Positions 44,517-54,243 of a DNA stretch of 64,000 nucleotides are shown piece by piece; positions within the stretch are counted from its first letter, which is position 1, and each line of letters opens with the position of its first letter. Location: the NCBI GenBank assembly GCA_947683425.1, contig CANTUQ010000077.1:558001-622000 (forward strand). The letters are read 5' to 3'. The notes beneath the pieces were generated by a model. That model was given only the letters and a program-made list of their open reading frames with translations. It made no database searches and was not told the origin of the DNA. The position numbers and the translations under genes were made by a program. Source of the DNA: Excoecaria cochinchinensis. Lineage: Eukaryota; Streptophyta; Magnoliopsida; Malpighiales; Euphorbiaceae.

Positions 44517-47500
44517 TGTCACACCTCGAATAGTACCCTAGAAGGATTTGGGTAAAATTGAAGTGTGAGGTATGTCAACTGGACCATTGATGAATTTAAG
44601 TGAAAGTTTCAGCAAGTATAGTTAATGGTAAAATTATGAAGTATGAGTTAGGACTTAATTGAAAAATTAATTAAAGTTCAAGTGATGAATTATTGTGTTA
44701 GTGAGTGAAGTGTAAGTTTTCCAAGGATTTAAGTAGGATTTGCCTAGGACCAAAGGGTAATAAGATAAGATATTTTGATTTGAGCCATTGGGAGTTTGCC
44801 ATGTGGACTTGGTAGGTGTGTGCATTGAATAAAGAAGAAAGAAAAGGGAAAAAGAAGAGGGAGAATGGAGGAAATTCTGCATTCCCGTTCTCTTGTCTTT
44901 CCCGTTCCCTCTTCCCTTTTTTTTTCTTCTTCATTCGCTGCCTTTCCTCCTTGTCTTTCTTGTTGCTGGTGATTGTTGGTGCTTTGGTTGAGCTTGGGGT
45001 TAGCTTTGAAGAGGTATGTGTTTGGGGTTAGGGTTTCCTTCATTTTGGGTTTCTCCTTCTTCTGGTTTTGCTTGATTTTAAGTTAGGGTTTTTGGTTAAG
45101 TGATTCCTGGGTTTTGTTTTTGTGAGTTGTTTATGATAAGAAGAAGCAAAGTAAGGGTAAAGAGAAGATTTAAAAGATTGAAGTTTGGAAAGGATAGCTG
45201 GGTTGTGCTTCAAAAGAGGTTTGGGAATTTCTTATGTTTTGATGTTCATGTTGGATTTTCTGGGTTTGCATGAATTTTTAGAAATTTATGATGGGTAATT
45301 AGGCTTATATTGGTTTACATGATATGGGTTTTTAGTTGTGATGGATGATTATGCATGATTGTGGAATTATTGAAGTGATTGTGAGATTGAATGAAATTAC
45401 TATAGAATTTTTTGATTTTCTATTATTGAGATTTTGATTTGTGAAATCTATGATTTGAGTGTAATTAATTGTTGAAAAGTTGTGTTTTATGTTGTTTGTG
45501 GTGCATGGGAGGCAATTCTGGAGGTAAGATTGAGTTCAGGTTTGATATAGGTGAAAATGGTTTTGATTTGAAAATTTTGGGTTTTCTTTTCTGCGTTTCT
45601 GCTGAGAACTGGAGGTCACGACACTATCGCGAGCGCGACAATCTTGCGAGTGTGATAGAGGCGTGAAATCCGGCTCTCGCATGTGGATTGCACTGAAGTC
45701 AGAGGGCACGTTCACGAGTCGTGAACCATGTTCACGAGTCGTGAACGAAGCTCACGAGTCATGAACAAGGTTCATGAGTCATGAACAAGGTTCACGAGTC
45801 GTGAGCCTTCGGTGAGCTCATGAGCAACGCTCACGAGTCGTGAAGGTTGTTCAGTACCCTTTGTCGTGCCATTCTGTCGCGAGCGCGACACTGGTCACGA
45901 TCGCGACAGTGACCCCTGTCTGCTATATTTTTCTAAAGTGCTCTGTTTTCTAGAAATGGTTTTCAAATGTCCTTTTCATGGCTTTTTACTACTGCATACT
46001 ATATGATCTTGCTTATATGCATAATATTATGATTTCTTCATGAAAAAAAAATAGTGTGTTATTCATGATAAATAATATGTTATCCATGACAAATTATATG
46101 TTGTGTTTTGGAACATGAATTATTTTATTCAAGGATTATTGTATGAATTACATGAAGATGACTTGATGGATTTTACATGACCTGCAAGAGTCAGTCTAGT
46201 GGATAGTTAGGCATGCCTAATAGAGTCTCTTAGTTGCAGCCTTCTGTTCCGTTTGGACCATGATAAGGTCCCCGTTTGGTTCCTTGTGAACCCTACTGTA
46301 TTCAGATCTTGTTTAAGATCCCCTTTGTAAAATGTTTTGAAAAGAGATAATGTGATATTGTTTTTCGATTCGTACCCGTAAGGTACCGTCATTGTTCGAT
46401 TTGTACCCATAAGGTACCGTCACTGTATACTCATTATCCACTATTGTTAGTCAGCAGGTCTATTGTTTGTTTGTGATATGTTTCTGAGTACATGAATGAA
46501 CCGGTAAATTCTGTAATGATGTGCAAAAGTTATGTGAATAAGCATTTGATGTATTTATGATAAATGCCATTTGACTTGGGCTCTACGCATTACTCTGTTC
46601 TGGATCCTTTATGGACACCTATGTGGAAATGTACGGTATATCCGGATACCTATGTGTTTTGTATAATCAACCGATATCTGTAAAATGGAAAGGGATAATG
46701 CAATCAACGTTGCTCTAACAAATGTGTATAAATAAATATTGGTTGTTCAAGAATTCATATGTGGATAGTGCATGTTACAAAGGTGTTTAAGGTTAAGAGT
46801 ATGATTGTCTGTATGAAGTCTATGGAAGGAATAATTGAAATGATTGATATACATGTTTCTATAGTTGAATAATCAATAAATGTGTCCTATGAATATATTC
46901 GTTTACATGTTTGAGTTAAGAACACAGGTATGTTAGGTAATTGCTTGTCTTCCGAACTTTAGCTTGGATGACCAATGTAAGTATATCGGTAAGGAATTCT
47001 GGTGAATTATTTATTGGTTTTCGATGAATACATTAGTGGTATATCGATTAATAGTTAAAGAGAAATAAGATGGTATGCATGATAAATAACTGGACCATAC
47101 ACTGGAGTACTACTGTAAGTATGTTGTTAAAGAGTTGGTGTGCATTATCATTAGTTTTAACGAATATTGTAATTATGTATCAATTGGTAAGTATGGGATA
47201 ATAATATGTTAAGCATGATATAGATAAACGAATTTAGAAAATGAGTTATAATTGAACCTAGAATAAGTGTATAAGGTTTTCTATAGAACTACGTGGTTCT
47301 GATTCCCCAACCATAGGGATACGTAGGAAGCTTGGAATAACATTCTAAGCCCGAACCAAATCTGGTAATCTAATGTTTTGTTTAGATTTGAGCAATAAAT
47401 GGTTTGAACAAATGAAATATTCTAACATAAGTACTAATTTTGTAATCTGCATGATTTTGGAAATGTTAATAATAAGGAGAATCGTTATGACTTAATTTGC

Positions 47501-48167
47501 CCCGTTAGCAAATGTATCTTTAGTAACCTAGGAGGCATAACTATTCCCTTAGTTAATTGAATGAATTAAGCAAGCATTGAGTATGAATAATGTCCCTGTA
47601 AATTACTAAGGTAATAATGTAAATTCTGGCTATAGTATGTAATCAAATGTATATAGGATTTGTTTAAGTTTCGTACGAGAAATAGAATATGAATTTATGT
47701 TAGCTTTAACCGGTGTACTTTATGTTCATGTAGTTATATATATATTGATTTACATGTGTTTGCCTCCACAACCACTGTGAGTGGCTGCCCATTATTTGTT
47801 TCGCCCAACTAAGCGTTAGCGCTTAGCACAGTTGTTTGTCCGTGCAGGTTAGGAGGTCAGAGTAGCACAGCGGTTCTCTGTGACTTTGGCCAACGAGTCG
47901 GTGGAGGTTATAGAATGTTTTTTTTTTTATTATCGGATTGTAAATAAGTTTATTGAGTTAGCATTTGTATGAGATGTAATAAACTTTAGTGCGAACGATG
48001 TTGTGTGTGAGATAAGTTTAAAACGTGCCTGCCTTAAGGTAGTGATGTTAGAATTTTTATTACTCTGATTTCTATTTTACCATGTGTATCTTTGTCTGGT
48101 AGCACCCTCCGCTCACAGTAGCTCTTCATCCGTCGATATGCTACGTGGTGGAGTTGGGGGTGTTACA
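44517..48167 (+). mobile_element. Solo LTR, Tekay-type family (3,651 bp)
   Basis: TGTCACACCTCGAATAG...GGGGGTGTTACA with no internal retroelement genes. It is placed in the Tekay LTR group by shared landmarks in the same order as the inner element: CG dyads at 45617-45912 (1,100 bp in), GTGGATAGTTAGGCATGCC (46200), hairpin CTAAGCG/CGCTTAG (47809-47826) next to CCGTGCAGG. It splits the leader of Tat copy C. Flanking 5-mers (ATGCA left, AATCA right) do not match cleanly. Coding-like ORFs inside it are not credible genes. Confidence 0.8.
45617..45912. repeat. CG-rich palindrome cluster, solo LTR
   Basis: TATCGCGAGCGCGACA, then five or more TTCACGAGTCGTGAAC-type dyads, then CTGTCGCGAGCGCGACA and GATCGCGACAG. 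It mixes the two motif classes seen separately in other LTRs. Confidence 0.88.
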
Positions 48168-48373
48168 AATCATTTCACTTCAAATCATGCATCATCCTAA
48201 CAGAGGTATGTTCTGTAGCCATCATAGATTCGTCCAGGTGGTTTAAAGGTCCCGACGGTTGGTTAAGGAAGATTTCACTCTTTGGATTGCAAGAGCTAGT
48301 ATCAGATCAGAGTTCAGATTCTCTTTCAGAGGGTAACAAGATATTGTCTTCTGAATCATCAGTAGAAACAAAT

Positions 48374-48460
48374 ATGTCTAATCCAGCAAGTGGTTCTGAT
48401 GAAACTAGGGCAATGATTTCCGAAGAAGTGGGGAGAAGAATGGAAGAGTTTGAGGCCAGG
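48374..48460 (+). pseudogene. Tat copy C gag, N-terminal start (interrupted)
   Basis: ATG 48374; ETRAMISEEVGRRMEEFEAR aligns with the gag heads of A and B. After 29 codons the TR-GAG element is inserted at 48460/48461. An open frame also extends upstream to about 48220 through IIDSSRW. The rest of this gag is beyond the window. Confidence 0.8.
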
Positions 48461-51327
48461 TGTAACACCCCGATACCCCTATTGGAAGGATGCCGGGGCG
48501 CCACGCGCACAAACTCATATACAAACTCAAATACGTATGCATATACTCAAATAAGTTAAGAAAAAAAATACATTTAATCAAAAGATGACAAATCCAAATA
48601 TAGATAACCTTAAAGTTTTTACAAAAGGGATTTGTAAATGATAAACATCTATATATACAAAATAATTCTTTTACAAAATTTACATTTCCAAAAATCAGAA
48701 GCCATATAAAAAAAAAATCAGCAGACGACAAAAACAACTCCAACTAAAGACTTCTAGTGGCCGACCTGCAGATGTCCGACTCCAAAATGAACCTGCCACC
48801 TCCACGGGAAAAGATCCCGTGCTAAGCGATAACGCTTAGTGGGGAGGAACAACACATGCATGTACATATAATTGTAATAAACATATATATAAGCTTAATA
48901 ATAACACAAGCATATAAACATATACTACTCATGCTTATAATAAGTATTCATCATATACATGTATATCGAAAAAGTAACCATTCATATTTAAGTAGTCAAT
49001 ATTCATGTATCAACAGGAATATAATCATATAACCATTCATATCCAAATACAAGTATTCCATTTTATCATGTCATAACGTATATACATATACATGTAACAT
49101 ATATTCATTTCATATAACTAATAGCTTCATATATCAATCTCATGTACAACTTCAAGAAGTAGCCTGATTACTCGTTAACTAGTGGATACGGGTACTAATG
49201 ATACTGATAGGACACAGTATCCCAAGCATATGGAGACATGGGTCTCAAAACATTTTATAATCATGTATACCTGAAGGTATACCGGAGATCGAGGTCTCAA
49301 ACATCTTATATGACCCAAACGGGGCCCAAATCAAAGACCCAAACGGGGCCCGCAAGTAACAAATATCATATAGCAGCTGCACTCACACTCTAACCCTAGA
49401 TAAGCGCTTATCTATCCACTAACTATGACTACCAGGCTCAAATAACAACTCAATCATGATCTAAAACAATTATCATATAATAAAGGATAAATCAAGTATA
49501 ATCATGTTATTTTATGTAAACATGTGTATTTAATCAAGATGAAGACATATTAATCATGTAAAAATCTAATTAACATGTAATTTATCATATAATAGGCCAT
49601 ATAAGACAAATCATGTGTCATGTAGTAAAAACCCATGTAAAATAAGCTTAAAACTCTTTTTTAAAACAGAGCAGGAGAGGCCTCACTGTCGCGTTCGCGA
49701 CAAGAAGTCGCGCTCGTGACAGTGAGAGGAAGAGAAGCCAGTCACGAGTTGCACATGCTGTGGCGACTCGTGACGCTAGCGCCTCCCGCCTCGCAGGAAA
49801 GGGACGGTCACGAGTCGTGATCTTCCCTCATGACTCGTGATGCCAACGCTTCGCAGAAAGAGGAGGTCACGAGTCGTGATCCTCACTCACAACTCGTGAT
49901 GCTAACGCGTCCCGCCTCGTAGGAAAGGGGCGGTCACGAGTCGTGATCCTCCCTCACAACTCGTGACGCCATTGCTTCGCAGGAAGAGGAGGTCACAAGT
50001 AGTGATCCTCACTCACGACTCGTGATGCTAAAGTGTCTCGCCTCACAGAAAAGGGGTGATCACGAGTCGTGATCCTCCCTCACGACTCGTGACTGCCAAG
50101 GGAAGAGGGTCACGAGTCGTGATCCTCCCTCACGACTCGTGACTGCCAAGGGAAGAGGGTCACGAGTCGTGATCCTCACTCATGACTCGTGACCTTCCCA
50201 CTTCACGACTGTAGAGCGGTAATCCCACAAGAAGGAGAAGAGTCGGTTCTGTTGCACTCGCGATATAATCGATTCTCCTCGATCTCCAGAAACGCAAAAA
50301 TAGGATTTGAAGGAAAATCAAAACCCATCTTCACCCAAACCAATATGTCATGCAATTTCATGTAAAAGCTTACCTTTTTGGCCTCCAAATCACGTTCACA
50401 ATCATAATAACACAAATCACACAATATTATCATACATCAAAACCACATTTACAGAGATTCCAAAAACCCAGAAATTCATCTCTCAATCATGTATATAGAA
50501 TCTAAATCAACATGCAAACCACTGTAACTATCTCATCACAAATCATGTACACAAATCAATTATACTCATGCATTTTTATATACCAAAACACACAAATAAT
50601 AGAAACATTTGAACTCAAAACAAGATCCAAAACGAGAATGGATAGAACACTCTCAAACAACTCCCAAACCTGGTAATGGAGCTTCAAAAATCCACTGTCT
50701 TCAAGATCCAATCTTTTCTTTTCCTTTATCCTTCCTCCTCTCTTCAGATTCTAGCAATCAACCAACCAAAACAAAACCCAATTAACCCATGCAATCCAAA
50801 ACCATAACCCAAATCCAACCCGTTAGAAGGAAAAGAAGAAGAAAACCCAAAGTACTTGCAGGTACTTACCTCTTGGAACCCTTTAAAACTCAAAACCCTA
50901 GCTCAAAGATCAAAGGACAGCACATACAAAGGAAGAGAGCAGAAATGGAGAAGAGAAAGAGAGCAAGTTCACGTGAGAGGAAAGGAAGAGAGCAAAACCA
51001 GATAGCTTCCACGGGAAGCTAAGATTTTCAGCCTTCCCTCTCTCTACTCCTTTCAAATCCCCATTAATGAACTCACCAACCAAAGCCACTTGTCACTCCA
51101 CTATTGGACCTCTTTTTCATCTTTCTTGACTTTTGCTTCAAGTCCTTGTAAATTCCCTTATAAATCCTTATAAATTACCAATTGATCACTAATAAAAATT
51201 CTTCCTCTAAATACTTTAAATAACTCTTCAATTAAGTCCTTAATTCACTTGTATAATTTACCAAAATACCCTTTTAATAATCCAATTACACATACAATTT
51301 CTACTAGGCCATATTTGGGATGTGACA
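48461..51327 (-). repeat. 3' LTR of the TR-GAG element
   Basis: 2,867 bp, TGTAACACCCCGATACC...TTGGGATGTGACA. It contains hairpin 48822-48839 with adjacent CACGGG/CCCGTG stem, palindrome AGATAAGCGCTTATCT (49398-49413), the CG/CACGAGTCGTG dyad array 49686-50212, and exact 50-bp tandem copies at 50061-50110 and 50111-50160. Confidence 0.93.
49686..50212. repeat. CACGAGTCGTG / CGCG palindrome array, TR-GAG LTR
   Basis: More than ten alternating CACGAGTCGTGA and CACGACTCGTGA sites, preceded by TGTCGCGTTCGCGACA-like dyads. It starts 1,115 bp from the element-sense LTR start. Two exact 50-bp tandem units and a third partial one lie at its end. Confidence 0.9.
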
Positions 51328-51342
51328 ACTCTCCCCTCCTTA
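51328..51342 (-). promoter_or_regulatory. Polypurine tract of the TR-GAG element
   Basis: Minus strand AAGGAGGGGAGAGT directly before TGTCACATCCC. Confidence 0.8.
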
Positions 51343-51423
51343 AGAAATTTCGTGCTCGAAATTTCCCTGCCAATCACTTACATCCCAAATACCAAAACCG
51401 AATTCAAAAAGAAACTTAACTAA

Positions 51424-52614
51424 TTAACACTTACCGGAAGGACCTGCAGCCTCTGGAGTATCCTCTCTAATCATCGCATACACTCTAGTCGGAGCATACT
51501 CTCCCGCAGTACCAGGTCGCTGCGCCGATTCCGATGGGGCCCGAGGAGCTCTTTTTCTGTCCCGAGTACTTCTTGTTATATTTGATTTATCTCCACCCAC
51601 TTTACTTTCTTGTTGGCTCTTGTTCTCTTGTCGATCGGGGCAACTAGCAAACCGATGCTCCATACTTCCGCACTTGAAGCACGCTGCAGTGATCTTGCGA
51701 CAAGTATTCCAATGGTACCTTTGGCAATGCTCACACTCCGGTGCTCTATTTCCTCTACTCGCGGGCGGTGCTACACTTCCTACCTCAGAATGCACTTGAG
51801 CAGTCCCTTTAGTCCCTTGTCCGATCGGAGCACCTTTGGACTTCTTGTTACTAGCAACTCCACTATTCGGTGCTCTCATTTTCTATTCTATTCTTTGCTT
51901 TGCCATCTCGAATTCTTCTAACTTTATAGCTGCAGCCACTAACTGATAGTATCCAACCGGATGCATAACTGCCATTGCTGACAATAGACCTCTAATGACT
52001 TCTCTTAATCCACCCTGAAAATATTGGCACTTAAAGTCTTCCATCAACAGTGGTTCGGGTACATACTTGGTCAATCGACTAAACTCTTTCTCGTAGTCGC
52101 TGACCAATAAGTTCCTCTATTTTAAATTGATAAATTCATTCCACTTTGCCTCCCGGTAGGCCTTAGTTATATATTTCTGCTCAAACTCTTTCACGAAGAA
52201 CTCCCATGTCAATTCAGCTGGTCTCTGGGGATTGAGAACCACAAGGTTCCACCAATCATATGCTAATCCTTGCAAAAGCGATACAGCACAAGTAACTCAT
52301 TGATGCGAAGGGCAAGCTATCTCTTGTAGAATCCGATCAGTTCTCTTCAACCAAAATTTCGCCACATCCGATTCGTCCAAAGAGGTTCCATGGAATTCTT
52401 CTGCTCCCCTGTTCCTTATAAGCTCAGAAGGAGCCTTAGGAGCAGTCAATCTGTCTACCACTTGAAGCAAACCTTGCACTAATGCCGGATCAAAACCCTG
52501 ACCTTCTACTGGTGCACGCTCACGTGCAGGCCTATCCTATCCGACCGGATTACTTCCAATCGGATTCACACTTTCCATCGTGTCGCCCATATACTCACTT
52601 GGATCCGACTCCAT
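51424..52614 (-). pseudogene. TR-GAG gag
   Basis: ATG 52614-52612, MESDPSEYMGD. Gag domain (AYDWWNLVVLNPQRPAELTW, FVKEFEQKYITKAYREAKW, YEKEFSRLTKYVPEP), an ILE/QR-rich link and CCHC knuckle CFKCGSMEHRFASCP (about 51675-51635). One frame of 397 codons with four stops (TAG 52539-52537, TGA near 52296, TAG near 52110, TAG near 51882). It ends at TAA 51426-51424 just after AAGPSGKC, the place where protease begins in the full Tekay elements (VIAGKF), so pol appears cleanly deleted between gag end and polypurine tract. Confidence 0.9.
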
Positions 52615-52724
52615 CTAGACACTACACAAAACAACATCTGCATTAGGCCACAACTCTAGACAGACTCTCATGTAAAGACTCTATACTCAAACAATCACAT
52701 AGAACTAGAACTGACTAAACCGGT

Positions 52725-52736
52725 GCTCTGATACCA
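52725..52736 (-). promoter_or_regulatory. Primer-binding site, tRNA-iMet type, TR-GAG
   Basis: GCTCTGATACCA, complement of TGGTATCAGAGC, three bases before the right LTR. Confidence 0.95.
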
Positions 52737-52739
52737 AGT

Positions 52740-53847
52740 TGTAACACCCCGATACCCCTATTGGAAGGATGCCGGGGCGCCACGCGTACAAACTCATATA
52801 CAAACTCAAATAAGTATACATATAGTTAAATAGTTAAGAAAATAAATACATTTAATCAAAAGATGACAAATCCAAATATAGATAACCATAAAGTTTTTAC
52901 AAAAGGGATTTATAAATGATAAACATATACATATACAAAATAATTCTTTTACAAAATTTACATTTCCAAAAATCAGAAGCCATATACAAAAAAAAATCAG
53001 CGGAAGACAAAAACAACTCCAACTAAAGACTTCTAGTGGCCGACCTGCAGATGTCCAACTCCAAAATGAACCTGCCACCTACACGGGAAAAGAGCCCGTG
53101 CTAAGCGATAATGCTTAGTGGGGAGGAACAACACATGCATGTACATATAATTGCAATAAACATATATATAAGCTTAATCATAAAAAAAGCATATAAACAT
53201 ATACTACTCATGCTTATAATAAGTATTCATCATATATATGTATATCGAAAAAGTAACCATTCATATTCAAGTAGTCAATATTCATGTATCAACAGGAATA
53301 TAATCATATAACCATTCATATCCGAATACAAGTATTCCATTTTATCATGTCATAACGTATATACATATACATGTAACATATATTCATTTCATATAACTAA
53401 TAGCTTCATATATCAATCTCATGTACAACTTCAAGAAGTAGCTTGATTACTCGCTATCTAGTCGATACGGGTACTAATGATACTGATAGGACACGGTATC
53501 CCAAGCATATGGAGACATGGGTCATAAAACATCTTATAATCATGTATACCCGAAGGTATACCGGAGACCGAGGTCTCAAACATCTTATATGACCCAAACG
53601 GGGCCCAAATCAAAGACCCAAACAGGGCCCGCAAGTAACAAATATTATATAGGAGCTACACTCACACTCTAACCCTGGATAAGCGCTTATCTATCCACTA
53701 ACTGTGACTACCAGGCTCAAATAACAACTCAATCATGATCTAAAACAATTATCATATAATAGAGGATAAATAAAGTATAATCATGTTATTTTATGTATAC
53801 ATTTGTATTTAATCAAGATGAAGACATATAAATCATGTACAAATCTA
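52740..53847 (-). repeat. 5' LTR of the TR-GAG element, first 1,108 bp on the plus strand
   Basis: Matches 48461-49577 with scattered differences and includes hairpin 53101-53118 and palindrome GATAAGCGCTTATC (53678-53691). The match ends at AAATCTA, where CACTACAAAAAAA begins; the left LTR continues ATTAACATG. Confidence 0.93.
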
Positions 53848-53860
53848 CACTACAAAAAAA
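53848..53860 (+). repeat. CACTA terminal inverted repeat (left)
   Basis: CACTACAAAAAAA is the hallmark end of plant CACTA elements. Confidence 0.92.
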
Positions 53861-53867
53861 ATTAATT

Positions 53868-54243
53868 TTACCGACGGATGTATATTCCGTCGGTAAAATT
53901 GGTATAATACCGACAGATTACCGACCAAATTTGAAATGTGTAGGTAAAAAATTCAATTTGATGAATGCCGACAGTTTTACCGACGAAAATAATTTTTCGT
54001 CGCTATTATTGGCGGGAAATGTTGGCGCCAACAGTTAGTGATCGATTTACCGACGGTTATTTTCGTCGGTAATTTTTTCCCCCCATTTAATTCATTTACT
54101 GACGGAATTTTCGTCGGAAATACCAGCTTTTTTTTACCGACGGATTTGGCGACGAATTTTATTGCCGTCGGTAAATAGCGGGGAAAAATCTTTGGTGTTA
54201 AGTTATAGCTACGGTTTGAGTGCATTGGTAATCCGTCGGTAAA
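53868..54243. repeat. CACTA subterminal repeats (ACCGACGG / CCGTCGGT)
   Basis: Roughly a dozen short CCGACGG-like words in both orientations, including a perfect hairpin TTTTACCGACGG...CCGTCGGTAAAA at the outer edge. In En/Spm such motifs bind the TNPA-type protein and bring the ends together. Confidence 0.9.

Larger units (their letters stand above)
48461..53847 (-). mobile_element. Gag-only Tekay derivative (TR-GAG type), minus strand, right LTR cut by CACTA
   Basis: LTRs 48461-51327 and 52740-53847 (interrupted), internal region only 1.4 kb with a gag gene, tRNA-iMet primer site and polypurine tract, but no protease, RT or integrase. This is the structure of terminal-repeat retrotransposons with gag. 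Copying would need enzymes from a full Tekay element. Left target flank CCAGG; the right flank is outside the window. Confidence 0.88.

Noticed and set aside
49686..50212. CRISPR-like look of regularly spaced CACGAGTCGTG repeats
   Set aside because: Plant retrotransposon LTR context, variable spacing, palindromic sites in both orientations and no associated genes.
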